From NCBI GenBank assembly GCA_039619475.1, contig CM077116.1:173133863-173197862 (forward strand): a DNA stretch of 64,000 nt, in the 5' to 3' direction. The notes below the pieces were generated by a model. The model was not told the origin of the DNA. It made no database searches and saw only the letters and a program-made list of their open reading frames with translations. Position numbers and translations under genes: made by a program. Every line of letters starts with the position of its first letter. Position 1 is the stretch's first letter. Source of the DNA: Icerya purchasi. Taxonomy: Eukaryota; Arthropoda; Insecta; Hemiptera; Monophlebidae. Shown here piece after piece: positions 48,392 through 59,640 of the stretch.

Positions 48392-49920
48392 TCACTTGCG
48401 AAATACCATTAGTTCTCGAGAGGTAACGTCGTCTTGTTTTTCTAAAGAATTTAGACTCATTTGTAAATCCGGTTCCCTTTCGATTTCCTCTGAAGATGGT
48501 TTATTGAAATCACGTAGCACAGATTCGACAATTTCTTCGTCATTCATATTGAATTCGGAGTCGTCTGCGACTATCCACTCTTCTAAATCATTCGCATTTA
48601 CGTCACCATATCCGGGTATTTTATTCAAAATTTTTTCCAATGTTGAAGCACAGTCATCGTTCTTTGGATCATTTTTTGGAGTAGGATCATCATCATAGGT
48701 TATATCTAAGAGTGGACACCATGCTTTTCTAAGACATAATATTTTTATAGAATTCCAAGCATCCGCAGTCTAAAATATATCTTTCATTGTAATGTTCTTC
48801 AAACAACTCGTTAAATCGACGTTCGTCACAATTCAACAAAATTTCTTGTAGAACACACTTTCGATAATTTCTCTTGAATGAAACGGTAACTCCTTGGTCC
48901 ATGTACAATGCTGGTTGTGTTAGGTGGTAAAAACTTTACGATTACGCGTTTGGTTTTCAACGATTCAACTTCAGGATGTGACGGTGCGTTGTCAATCAAC
49001 AACAGAGCTTTCCGAGGAAGGTCACTTTCTTTTAAAAACTTTTCAACACGTGGTACAAATTCGTCGAAAAACCAGTCCCGGAAAAAGTTAGCGTCTATCC
49101 AAGCGTTTTTTTGATTCTTGTACACAACTGGTAATGTTCGAAAATCGTAATTTTTCAAGGCACGAGGTTTCGCTGATTTTTCCACAACTGATAAGGGTAA
49201 TTTGAGAGTTCTCGAAGCATTTGTGCAAGGTAGAATTGTAACACGTTTCTTAGACTTCTTCGCTCCAGGTGCCTCACGATCAGCTTTTTCCGCCAAAGTT
49301 TTGGTTGGCAACATTTTAAAGTTTAAACCGGTCTCATCCGCATTAAAGAAGATTTGGTCTATGCAATAACCTTTTTTGTAAATTAAGTCACGCAATTCTT
49401 CAGAGTACAACGTAGCTTTTACTTCGTCGGCCGACATTTTTTCACCATTTATGTTGATTTAGCGGATACCATAAAGTACCTCCCATCTATGCTGCCAACC
49501 TTCACTAGCCTTGAAACCTTTACTCTATCGGGAAATTTTTGAGCCAAAATTTGGGGCTTTTTCTTTAATGATCGGACCTGATAAGTCCTCGGCTTCTTAC
49601 CGAATAGAACTAAACGTACACAGCTTCATTCATTTTCGGCGTGTAAGTTAACTTCATAGATTTCCTATCGGCTGCATTTGATGCACTTTCGGTGTAAAAA
49701 TTTTAAATTTTGGTTCTGTTTCTCATCCAATCGCCCACGGTATTACTTGAAAGACCATACGACATACCAACAACAGATAGTTTTTTTCTTTATCGACTCT
49801 TTGATTGCTTGCATTTTTTTTTCGATGGAAACCACGACTCGTTTACGTTTGGGCTTATTAACACCTTTTCGTTTTTTCTTCAAAATTTCTAAAATTCTAG
49901 GTTTCATTTTACAAAAGACA
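48392..49920 (-). pseudogene. Tigger/pogo DDE transposase, frameshifted
   Basis: From 49906 down, the minus strand encodes a CENP-B-like helix-turn-helix start: KRKRVVVSIEKKMQAIKE, then, shifted, LSVVGMSYGLSSNTVGDWM. A degenerate stretch follows, then an open frame of 203 codons (49437-48826). In that frame NADETGLNF (Asp34) and ALLLIDNAPSHP (Asp149) are the first two catalytic aspartates of the DDE domain, with KSAKPR and QKNAWID between them as in other Tigger proteins. A one-base shift near 48905 moves the reading to MDQGV, which holds the third catalytic aspartate, then to an acidic tail ending at 48392 (IPGYGDVNANDLEEW ... DEEIVESVL). In-frame stops and at least three shifts make it inactive. 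Confidence 0.9.
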
Positions 49921-50259
49921 AATACGCAAAAAATAATTTAACTATGCAAAACTGACACGCATATTTAAGTAAAACTTCAACATATTTATACTGGAGTTAC
50001 AGTAGCGAGAACATCGACAAAACAACAACAAATTCTCATATCCCTCGCATTCCATTACTCGGGGTACCAAGTTCGTATGATACGCGTTATTTAGTTTTAC
50101 TTAGTCATCACGTGTCACACTGGTATAATCTCAACGCTATGCGAACATTTATATTCATTTGTTTATTTAGTGCAAAAATAAGCGAAAATCGGATAATAAA
50201 AAATTAACCGACTTTTGAACATCGGATAATCGAGAAATCGGATAATCGAGGTTCTACTG

Positions 50260-51230
50260 CAGTGGCTCTTAACCTTTAAGTGATGAGGGACCATTTGACA
50301 AAATTTCTGCCTCATCATGGACCATCAAATGTTTGGAGGGAATATACAGTAAATGTAAATAAATAAAGGGTTGTTCTATCTATCTGTAAATAAGACATGT
50401 ATAAAATAGATCAAAGCCAACAGTATTTTAATTTTTTCACAAAAATTTTACATTACATTGGTAAGTATATTATTTTAACGCGATTTTTGTGTGACTGCAT
50501 ACTCTTTACTAACTTCTGCATCCTGGTTCAGTGCTACCCAAAGCCAAACGCATATCGGCACTGGCATCCAACGGATTTCGGTGCCTGTTTTTAATTATCA
50601 GAAGCGCCGAGAACGTCTGCTCGCATAGATATGTCGATGAAAACAAAATTAGGTAACGTGTAGCAATTTATCGAATCTTTGGGAATGAAATTGCTTTTTG
50701 GCTCCAAAAATGTTCAAGATTAATTCCTATCTCGAATACACCTTTCAAGTTATTATCGCGTTGTATTTCAATCACTTTTCCCTGAATTTCATCAGACACC
50801 TTACTAACGTTGACAATGAAAGGATTGCGGATCGTCTTCCGACCACCTTTGTCCTCACAGTCAGAAAAATTGGCGATTGAATTCACTTTTTAAATTTTTC
50901 AAATGGAGTATCATGTTCTTTTGTATTTCTCATTTAATCTCAGCACACTGTCCGTCAATAATTTGATCCAGCATATCAGAAAAGTTTTCTCTTTCTACCT
51001 TGTTGATCCATAGCTCGATTTTAGCCATAAACACACTTATGTAAATATACTGCTCGTGCCTTGCAAATTCCAATTTCTCGAACCCTTGCAATTGTTGAAG
51101 GTTCAATTTATTTTGAGGTGATGAAGTTGTATGCGAGACACTATCACTCGAAAATGAATTCTGAATAAATTCGTCGACTTTAATATCAATCGAATCGGTA
51201 TTGTTATTCATGTTTGAATAATATTTTTAA
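50260..51230 (-). pseudogene. hAT transposon remnant, transposase C-terminal part
   Basis: The terminal motif CAGTGGCTCTTAACC at 50260-50274 resembles the ends of hAT (Charlie/ZBED-like) elements. On the minus strand, 51211-50930 contains FMAKIELWINKVERENFSDM. 50886-50668 contains IRNPFIVNVSKVSDEIQGKV and a LEHFWSQ segment. After a stop, STYLCEQTFSALLIIKNRHR (about 50575-50635) is the C-terminal hAT dimerisation block, preserved almost ideally. The catalytic N-terminal half and the other terminus are not seen, so the element is truncated on its right side. Confidence 0.85.
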
Positions 51231-51689
51231 CTTTTTACTAAGAATGTAGAAAATTATTACTTTTAATGTTAGAGCAAACTTTTATTAATGCGTGAAGAAC
51301 ACAGCTTCAACAAATTCTACACGTTTAATGTAACACTAATACTGACTGCCTGAACAGATCCTTTCGAGATTCTAGCTCGATGCATGTCTTTGAAGAGGGC
51401 GGGTTGCACCAGAAAAACCACATTCCTTTGGTGAAAGCTGGTTGCATACGCAAATGAACGAAATTTACAGGTGATCTTTAGGTTATGGGTGTTTGTGTGT
51501 AGGTGTGTACATGTCAACCGGTTTTTCTACAAAAGATATGAAGGAGAAGATCCGGGCAGACTCGATGACCTTGACACATGATCGAAATCAACGACATAGC
51601 AACATTCATGCAAGGAAATAGGCAGAGTACCTTTGCATTATGAGCGTATGCGGACATATTGGGGGAAAATATGGAAGATATTGAAAAAA
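51231..51689. other. No recognised gene
   Basis: The minus frame 51317-51517 (YATSFHQRNVVFLVQPALFK) could be a hAT-related leftover, but I cannot support it. Confidence 0.35.
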
Positions 51690-52440
51690 AAAAAAAATAT
51701 TTATAGTTTGAAAAAATGAAATAATCTCAAACTAACAGATTCGAAAAAAAAAATTATTATGAATGAAGAGAAAATCATTGTTAGCAGATGGATGCGTGGG
51801 AATGAATGGTATGGTTTCACTGTAGTTTCAGGGGGGATGTACTCATAAAAAATAATAGAAAAGAATTGAAATTTGTGTAGGGTGGATAGGGGAGAGGGAA
51901 AATATGAAACAGCGTTAAATAAAAATATACTCGAATTAATTTTTGAATACTTACGATTGGAAAAAGACTTTAGAGGGGAAAAAATATATTTTAGAGTAAT
52001 TCCATAATACATAGACATGAAAAATTATTATGAACAATATGAGGAATACCGTTAGAAGATGTTTACGCAATCATACTAGTGAAGATATCAATGGATTTAT
52101 TATTAGAACCTGAGAAAAAAATAAAATAAGAAAGTTATCAACGGACGGAGGAAATGATTGGCAGCGAAAAAAAATATAATTAGGCTGATTCTATAATATT
52201 AGACTTGAGAAAAGTTATTATGAACGATCAGAGAACTACCGGTAGCAGATGAATGCGAGGGAACATTATGTGCGAATGAAAGAGTGGCTAATACATTGAC
52301 AGATTAATTTTTAGAATCGGAGAAACAAAAAAAATATAAAAATTATGAACGTTCGGAAGAAATAAACAGAAGCGTAAAAGAACAAATATATTTAGGCTAA
52401 TTCTATAATATTTTGACTCGAAAATATGTACGAAGTGTTG
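51690..52440 (+). repeat. Decayed tandem repeat, units of about 190-270 bp
   Basis: Recurring anchors are ATTATTATGAATGAAGAG (near 51755), ATTATTATGAACAATATG (52025) and GTTATTATGAACGATCAG (52217), each followed by a GTTAGCAGATG-like block. Between them recurs TAATTCCATAATACATAGAC / TGATTCTATAATATTAGACT / TAATTCTATAATATTTTGAC. Order is kept but spacing and sequence have diverged. It continues more faintly to about 52680. Confidence 0.7.
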
Positions 52441-52464
52441 GTGTGTGTGTGGGGGGGGGGGGGG
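52441..52464 (+). repeat. GT/G low-complexity tract
   Basis: A short (GT)n run passes into a run of Gs just before GATATCGCGG. Confidence 0.8.
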
Positions 52465-52689
52465 TGATATCGCGGCGTTTATTTCGGCGGCGACCGGAGC
52501 GTGTGTAGAATAGTATAGTGTACCTTTGTACAGGTTAACTCAATGCTTGATATGAGTGCAGGAATGGACGATGTGCTTTTGCAATGAACGGAGAATACGT
52601 AAAAATATAAAAAAATATCAACGGATTAAGTATAAGATCGGAAGCGTAAAAAGACGAAAAATATTTATCAAGTGGCGGTGTGTACGTGC

Positions 52690-53230
52690 GTGTGTGAACG
52701 TGTAGCGATCGTGAACAGGTTTCTATCGGTGGCGTGTGAGAGTGTGCATAGATGATCGGCTAGTTAATTTCGAACGAACGACTGGAATTCACCTCACCTC
52801 GTGACAGTTTCAACTAGTTGCTGAAACATTTAAATATTTCCATTACAGCCGCAGTCGCGCTTACATAATACATCTCGTAGCAGCACACTCGCCCGCTCTC
52901 ATTCGACTGATGGAACGTTCAAATATTTTCCTTAAAAATAAAATTAAAAAAAAAAAAAATGTCGGAACAGAGCACGACTCGGAAAATTCCTTTAAATTTT
53001 GGGTTCTAAGTGATGAGATTCAAACCTTTTTTATCACTCCCGGCAAAATTTTACCCCTCCCAACCTCGAAAAATGAAAATTAAAAAGTATGCTACATATA
53101 TTACACGCAGAGTCATGTATAATACATACACATGATGATAGAAGGCGCGGGTATGGGAAAGCGAGTACACTGCTAAGGCTATGTTGAATATATGTGTGGA
53201 AACGGTGTGAGCGCTTTTACAGATAACAGT
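52690..53230. other. No recognised gene
   Basis: Mixed composition; nothing recognised. Confidence 0.4.
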
Positions 53231-53233
53231 ATG

Positions 53234-53607
53234 AACGGGGAATTGGAAAAATTTGAAGAAATTTTGGGGAAACTTGGGAGAATTTTAACCATATGGATAC
53301 AAATTGGGGTGAACTTTCAGCACCTGTACGCTAATTGGGGTGGATTTTGTCTACGTTAATGGGAATTAGGGATCGAATTAGCGGAACTGTCCAGGAAAAT
53401 TGGGGGGGGACTTGGGTTAAATTTGATCGCATGGACATAAATTTGGGTGAAATTTGGTCATCTGGACACAAATTGGGGTGAGTTTTGAGCACCAGGGGAC
53501 AAATTGGGGTGAATTTTGAGCACCGGGGGACAAATTGGGGTGAATTTTGAGCACCGGGGGACAAATTGGGGTGAATTTTGAGCACCAGGGCACAAATAGG
53601 GGTTGGT
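53234..53607 (+). repeat. 31-bp minisatellite
   Basis: The core AATTGGGGTGAATTTTGAGC plus CACCGGGGGACA recurs with a 31-bp period at 53471, 53502, 53533 and 53564. Decayed copies lie upstream at 53302, 53333 and 53364, and irregular ones between 53395 and 53450. The right half is nearly perfect and the left half diverged, a gradient typical of arrays that expand at one side. The minus frame through it (100 codons, Pro-rich) is a repeat artefact. Confidence 0.92.
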
Positions 53608-53771
53608 GACGTCAGACCCGCCAGCTCAAACATTTATACACTACTTACAGCATATTATGTCACTGGTTACGAATAGCATAAACGATTTCCCGATCATATA
53701 TATGTAGTGTCGACATTCTTTTATTTTCGTGTGTCGTGCAGAGGAAAACTGAGATTCAATTTAATTTTTCA

Positions 53772-53781
53772 CTTAGAATTT
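53772..53781 (+). repeat. Probable target-site duplication, left (Jockey)
   Basis: CTTAGAATTT against CTTAGTATTT at 55407-55416, 9 of 10 matching, at the points where Jockey similarity starts and the poly(A) ends. Confidence 0.6.
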
Positions 53782-55272
53782 ATTTGCCACCTACTTGGCA
53801 ACAGTTTTTAAGCCGAACTTAACGGCTGCTACGGACAAAGAAGTCGATGACTTTTTAAAAAGTCCTGGCCAGTTATCCTCTCCTATCAAGTCAGCGTCAC
53901 CTCAAGAGGTGAAAAACATACTTAAAACGCTGAAAAGGAGAAAGAGTCCCGGTTTTGATTTAATAACCGCGGAACTACTGAATAGACTTCCACGGAAGGC
54001 TGTAATGTTGCTGACATTTATATGTAACGCAATACTCCGGAGCCTACATTATTTTCCAGTGCAATGGAAGTTTGCGCATATTATTATGATTGCGAAACCG
54101 GGCAAAAATTCGCATGCTGTTACGTCTTATCGTCCCATTTCCTTATTGCCTGTTATGTCGAAGGTAATGGAGAAATTGGTATTAAATAGATTTGCAGCCA
54201 TACCTATATAATATAATTCCACAACATAAATTCGGTTTCTTAAAACAGCACTCCACGGTGGATCAGCTGCACAGAGTGGTAAGTGTAATAGAAAAAAGTT
54301 TAGAAACAAAAAATGTGTGTACCGCGGCATTTCTGGATGTCCAACAGGCTTTTGATAAAGTTTGGCATAATGGTCTATTATATAAATTAAAAATTTTGTT
54401 ACCAACTAGGTTATATCTCTTGTTGAGTTCATATCTGCATAACCGATATTTCCAGGTGCGCTATGAACACACGTTTTCAGAACTATATTCAGTTCAAGCA
54501 GGAGTGCCCCAGGGATCAGTTCTGGGACCCACGCTGTACTTGATATATACAGCAGACTTTCCTGTACCGGAAAATGTTCAGGTAGCTACATTTGCTGACG
54601 ACACGGCATTACTTGCGTCTTCATTCAGATCCGAAGATAGCAAACGACAATCTTCAGAAGGCCCTTATCGAAGCAGAAAGCTGGTTTAAAAAGTGGAAAA
54701 TTCAGATCAACGAAAGTAAATCGGTAAACATTCATTTCACGAATAGAAAAGTCATAACCGCAACTGTTAGGATAAATGGACTGGAATTGCCCGTGAGAAC
54801 AACAGTTAAGTACTTGGGATTACACCTAGATAGTCGTTTAACATGGAAGCAGCATATTCAGACAAAGAAAAGAGAAATAGACATTCGTGTTAAAAAAATG
54901 TACTGGCTTCTAGGAAGAAATAGCGTTTTAAGTATTGATAATAAACGTTTGATATACACAAGTATCTTGAAGCCTATTTGGACCTACGGAGTACAGCTTT
55001 GGGGTTGTGCTAAACCTACAAATCTGAAGATAATACAGACCGCGCAGAATAAAATCCTTAGGCTCGTAACCAAGGCGCCATGGTATGTATCAAATCAAAC
55101 TTTGCATCAAGATTTAGGGATAGAGTATGTGGCAGATGTTATTAAAACTCATGCCCGAAGACACGCAGAAAGACACTTGGAAAGTCATCCGAATAAACTT
55201 GCTGCTGAACTGCTACATACTGCTAATGATAGGAGGCGGCTAAAGCGTAAGAAACCTCATGACCTTGTTTAA
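53782..55272 (+). pseudogene. Jockey reverse transcriptase (ORF2 part), two frameshifts
   Basis: Three overlapping frames give one continuous Jockey-type protein. Frame 1 (to about 54205): FKPN, SPIKSASPQEVKNILKTLKR, KSPGFDLITAELL and SYRPISLLPVMSKVMEKLVL. Frame 2 (about 54205-54630): IIPQHKFGFLKQHSTVDQLH, AAFLDVQQAFDKVWHNGLLY (first catalytic Asp), AGVPQGSVLGPTLYLIYTAD (54498-54560) and FADD at 54591-54602 (catalytic pair). Frame 3 (about 54630-55272): WKIQINESKS, KYLGLHLDSRLTWKQHI, PIWTYGVQLWG and NLKIIQTAQNKILRLVTKAP. The frame 1 ORF begins on TTG at 53795 but the frame is open to the insertion junction; no true start is expected. Catalytic residues are intact, so only the two shifts and the truncation disable it. 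Confidence 0.92.
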
Positions 55273-55406
55273 GGTAAAGTTTATCGGGTAGGTACTATTG
55301 GGTACTTCTCCCTTCATGCTAAATATTTCCCTGTTAAGAATATTGCTAAATGGCCTAGATGGCCAGTTTGTAATACAATAACAATTTAAAAAAAAAAAAA
55401 AAAAAG
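53782..55406 (+). mobile_element. 5'-truncated Jockey LINE copy with poly(A)
   Basis: 1.6 kb from within the linker before the RT domain to an 18-base A-run (55388-55405). It carries most of a Jockey ORF2 (see next entry), about 115 bp of 3' untranslated sequence and a probable 10-bp duplication. It lacks the endonuclease domain, as is usual for 5'-truncated insertions. Confidence 0.88.
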
Positions 55407-55416
55407 CTTAGTATTT
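55407..55416 (+). repeat. Probable target-site duplication, right (Jockey)
   Basis: CTTAGTATTT, partner of 53772-53781 with one mismatch. Confidence 0.6.
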
Positions 55417-57899
55417 CTTGCAAGATAAAAGAACAAAATTAAAAATTATTAATAAGGAAAAAAATAACGTTCATCAATCAATTTTACATAGCACAATACA
55501 CGGCTAATCTGAGCCCGTTAGTAAATATTGTTTTATTCCTTTCTAAAAATGGTACATTTTTAAATAATTTGTTAGATTCGATTCGTTAGATTCTATGTAA
55601 AAAAAAATACAAAAAAGATATAATGTCGGTACGGTAAGCTTTTTGAAAGTCAAAAGAATAGTAATTGTATGGTGTAATAACAAAAATTTCGAACTTCCAC
55701 TGGCTTTTTTTTTTGCAGAAAACTTTTATAATGTCATCAAATTTTTTATTGATTTGGCTCTAGTCACGCTTCCAAATATGATGTAATGTGAAATTTTCAA
55801 GTTATTTTTGGGTATTCATGGTACCCGAAGAAAAGTATTAAATCTCCGCTCAGCAGAATTGTAAATGTGCAAAAAATTCTGGGAATTACACATATGCTGG
55901 GAAAAATGGTATTCGGTTTTTGATAAACTACCAAATTCGACAAATCGAGAATGGGAACAAGCTTCAAAATAAAAATTATAGACATGTTTTAAATGAATTA
56001 CTTCATCCAGGAATTCGTCGGTCCTGTCAGTTTTGTACTTTTAAATAAGTTTTCTACTGCAGATTATAATTTCCTGTTCACCGACTGGAGGAAATTGTCG
56101 TAAAGAAAGAAAGATGTTATATTCAATTCTTTAATCGCGGTAAAACCAGCATAGGAATTCCAGTAATAATCGAATCAACAATTACCAGTACGGAATTACG
56201 TTGTAAGTTTACTTTGTCGTCTTCATCTCTGTAGCATTTAAATCTTCTTAATTGTCACACATTCAGAATTAGAAAATATTTTCGAATAGGAGATAACGAG
56301 TGCGATGTTGCCGCCAGACCGTTTGTAACATTTTTGCATCCTTGTAAAATGGTTTCAAATTAACTTTGGATTAGTTGCATATATATATTGAGATGATAAA
56401 ACCTTCAAGGTTCTTAACTGTAACGGCTACAAGACATTCAGGCTTTACAAACCTAAGTTTTTTTTATGTTTTTTTATTCTAGCTAGGTTTTTTAAATGTG
56501 GCCTAAGTGCGTTGATTCATCAGCGTGTACGGATAAATCGTCTACAATTCTGATGCTAAAAGTTCAATTTTTAATATATATATATATATCAACAAGTAAG
56601 GGCTGGCACTAAAAATTGCGTTATTGTTTTTTTACGACATTAAAATGTTTTTTTTAAATTCCATACAGCATCCGATTGAATCTACGCCGCAAATACACTT
56701 GAAATTGTGGCAAGTACAAGAGTGACAATTTTTTGTTCTACGAAGAGAATTTTGTTGATCAACACTAAAACAGTATCGCCTAAAATGTAAATAGAGTGAA
56801 ATGTGGTGGACCCCTTTTAAACACCGTGTGTAATTGAACCGATATGTCGTGTGCGTTTCATTTTCAAATTTTTATCAATTCTATTTCCTTTTATCGTATG
56901 TGGTGACCGGAACGCCTATTCTCCTTTTTTGTGACTGTCACAATTACAGTAGTAACGGACGATCTTAGAGAATTTTATTCTTCGAAATGATCTATTCTTC
57001 CTCAATAATGACTCTTCTGCGTTTATCATCAGAAGTTATTACTCTCTCAGTTCTGTCGATCTATCTCTTACGTCTCTTAATCTTGGGGCCTCATTTGTTC
57101 ACGGTGTACTTTAGACGGGACCTTTGGAAGTGGCCACGTTCCTATCTTCATTGTTTCGAACGAAGTCCCCTCTTCGTCTTCCTTTACCTCCCTTTATGTT
57201 TCGAAATGGATCTTTTCTAAAGTTGATCGATCGGCTTAAATTCCTTTCTCTCATTGATTCCTTGCTCTTTTCAATCAATACAAACCTGAATTATTCTATA
57301 TATCTTTTGTTTTATCTTGCTTTTCTCCTCCTGTCCATTTTTCAGCTTGTAAAAAAGTTAAATCGTCTTCCTATCTGTGGTGAGAGGAATAAACCATTCT
57401 GAACGATAAAATTTTCGAAAATCATATCGTTACTATTGTAATCGTGACAGCTGTAGAGAGGAAAGTGAGCAATCGCCACTTGCGATGAACGAAAAAGAGA
57501 GAAAATTGATAAATGGTTGAAGAAATGGAAAATTGTGCAAATCTTAATTCGGAGGAAAATTTTTTTCTGTTAATCCTATTTCTCAAATTTGTAGACTTTT
57601 AAATCTTCTCTATCCCGCATTCGTTTAACCATAGTTTCCCTTCTAATAAATAAATCTCTCTTTTATTGATTCTATAGCTCCCTGTTATATGTTGTTACTA
57701 GCTTTAATGAATATCATGTCGTATTTCATCTTCTTCCATTTCCTCACATTTTTTAGTCAACCTTTTTAAATTGGAAACATCCTTATTTAACTCTTATAAA
57801 ATTCCATTCCCGGAAAACACGGGATTTTCTTTCCTATTCTCAAAAACCTGTCTGATTTTTCTTTTGGGTTCCTCTTAAACTTGTTTAACTTCTTTCTTT
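55417..57899. other. No clearly recognised gene
   Basis: AT-rich, with a short TA repeat at 56574-56589. The plus frames at 56987-57402 are Leu/Phe-rich and may be the upstream, unreadable part of the LINE scrap at 57983, but no motif supports this. The minus frame 55797-55985 is unassigned. Confidence 0.35.
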
Positions 57900-57982
57900 G
57901 CTCTGGTTCTCCTTCTTTTTCTTAGAATATCTTCATTGTTATCTCGATTAAACTCAATTTTTTTACACTTTGTTCAATTATG

Positions 57983-58200
57983 AAGTTTTGCGAAAGTTTA
58001 ATCAGCAGACGTTTCGAGCTTAATAATCTGTTACCCGATAATATGTTTGGCTTCCGCCCTGGACCCTCTTCCCGACTGCAGTAGAACATTTGTAACAGGC
58101 ATTTACACGTGTCGTTTTCTATTAGAAAATCCTTATTGCTTCCTTTCTTGATATCGTTGCGGCACTTGCCAGTGCCCGCTTTTCCTATCTTTCTTTAATA
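57983..58200 (+). pseudogene. LINE RT fragment
   Basis: The plus strand reads KFCESLISRRFELNNLLPDN then MFGFRPGPSSRLQ and a stop, matching the E-x-LI-x-RL ... LLPxxQFGFRxGxST block of R1/Jockey-type RTs. After a shift, FLDIVAALASA (about 58150-58180) matches the first catalytic block FLDI-x-x-AFD, with the second Asp lost. The palm and YADD box are not seen. Confidence 0.6.
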
Positions 58201-58449
58201 TAATATTTTCTTTTTTTATCGTCAATAATGCTCCAATACTATTTCTAATCCCTGTTCACCTCTTTCATTTTCACCAAATACTTTCACTCGTGATAAACCG
58301 TCGCACTTCTCCTGTAGCTTTACAGATACTTTACCGTATTAATTGCTGCTGTACAACTATACCGTAGAAACCTACTTCTAAGCATGTTTTATTTTGTAGT
58401 ATCGATCTTTCGATTGGTTTACTAATAGAAGCGAAACGGTTAAAAGTTT

Positions 58450-59170
58450 AGAGTTTAGATCCGCATGATCCTTCTCTATTCTGTTCTTCTTCTACTCAGC
58501 TGCTTCAGTTGTTGGTAATTATTTGTTCCCATATCCTCTATAACTTGATGTATGAATCTCTTTCTCGGTCTTCCCCTTGCACGAGTTCTTTCTATTTTCC
58601 CTTCTAATAACGATGTTATTAGCTCGCTGTGCCTTAACAGATGTCCTATCCATTTATATTTCTTCGTTCAGGAATACTTTTAATGATTTGTCTTTCTTCT
58701 TTTATTCTGTTATAAACCTTCTCGTTAGTAATTCTATCCGTCCATTTTATCTTGAGTATTCTCCTCCAGCACCAGGTTTCAAAGGCCTCCAGCTTTGCGA
58801 TATCCGTCTTCCTCAGCGTCCAAGAGTTTCAGCACCATATAAGCATATCGACCACACGTACGTCTTTAAAAAAGTCTTCGCTAGGTTTATTATATTAAGC
58901 TTTTTTGATGTTAATAGTTTTTTTTTCTTATTAAAGGCTACTTTCGCTTTCACGACTGTTCGCTACGCATTCTCCTAGTCTGCTTGACCAATTAATAACA
59001 ACCACCGATATTCTTTTTCGTTGTCCGGTTGAATTAAACCGGGTTTAATTTTCGTAACAGCATTCGGTCACTTTAAAAATGCTTTCCGCTTAAAATCGAC
59101 GATATCATTCGCTGAATTTGCCGCAATATGTATTACGTCACTGTAATTGAGTTGCCGAGAATAAGCAATG
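58450..59170 (-). pseudogene. RTE/CFDP2-like LINE C-terminal part
   Basis: The minus strand shows, in order: NSANDIVDFKRKAFLK (about 59070-59115), with a damaged FADDI box; then KVAFNKKKKLLTSK (about 58900-58945), KTYVWSICLYGAETLG (about 58830-58880) and AKLEAFETWCWRRILKIKWT (about 58730-58790). KYKWIGHLLRHSELITSLLE (about 58600-58660) and KIERTRARGRPRKRFIHQV (about 58540-58597) finish it. This is the characteristic thumb-to-C-terminus order (YGAETW, CWRRI-x-K-I, WIGHxLRH, RGRPR) of the endonuclease/RT proteins often annotated as craniofacial development protein 2-like in arthropods. There are several frameshifts. It may be the same family as the RT scrap in the 6-kb unit, from a different part of the protein. 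Confidence 0.85.
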
Positions 59171-59298
59171 CCCGAATGTGTAGCGTATGTTATGCAATGT
59201 GGTGTATAAGAAGAATTTTCCCATTCGATAATCAACCGGTGCTTTTCTATTTTTTTCCCGATTTCAGCCTCCATGGACTACGCTAAACAACTAAGTTT

Positions 59299-59640
59299 TC
59301 ATTTTACATCTTTTCCTTCTTCCTTCCTTAACACCTTTGCATTTTTTTGGCTTATCGAAAGCGACCTCTTCCGGTTAACTTCTTCTATTTTAAAGATTGA
59401 CGTCGCAACTGTTTTATGAAACCATTCCTTATTAAACGTCTGTGTTTCAGCAACATCCATTAATTTCATATCCATTTCACATTCATCGAACCATGCAGGT
59501 CTTATTTTCTTCGTTTTCATGAATTCATAAATTCTCTTGGTTAACCTGTCCTCTTGCATTCTGGTAATATGCCTGTAAAATAAAATTTTCTTTTCCTTAT
59601 TGATATGGACAATGGTTCAATTTGGCTATACATAATTTAT
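59299..59640 (-). pseudogene. Second LINE C-terminal scrap (different subfamily)
   Basis: The minus strand reads LFYRHITRMQEDRLTKRIYE then FMKTKKIRPAWFDECEMDMK (about 59470-59590), followed by a charged tail to 59299. The FYGHxxRMxExRLTKxIxE pattern ending in W-x-x-E-x-x-x-D is another LINE C-terminus type, distinct from the RGRPR type next to it. Confidence 0.65.

Larger units (their letters stand above)
47771..50259 (-). mobile_element. Tigger/pogo-type DNA transposon
   Basis: 2489 bp with terminal inverted repeats: CAGTAGAACCTCGATTATCC at 47771-47790 and GGATAATCGAGGTTCTACTG at 50240-50259. TA precedes the left end (47769-47770), as expected for this superfamily. The right end is followed by CA, so one duplication base has changed or belongs to the neighbouring hAT end. 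The transposase lies on the minus strand with all its main parts recognisable. A second inner pair of GATAATCGA-type repeats (47830-47845, 50215-50235) lies near each end. Confidence 0.93.

Noticed and set aside
48360..48698. 112-codon Ser-rich plus frame
   Set aside because: It is antisense to the acidic C-terminal tail of the Tigger transposase.
53440..53607. CRISPR-like array with ~31-bp repeats
   Set aside because: The copies are directly adjacent with no unique spacers, and the context is eukaryotic.
53331..53633. Pro-rich 100-codon minus frame
   Set aside because: It is the translation of the 31-bp minisatellite; since 31 is not a multiple of 3, a repeat protein would also be implausible.
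58577..58978. 133-codon plus frame
   Set aside because: It is antisense to the well-supported RTE/CFDP2-like C-terminus (WIGHLLRH, RGRPR) on minus.
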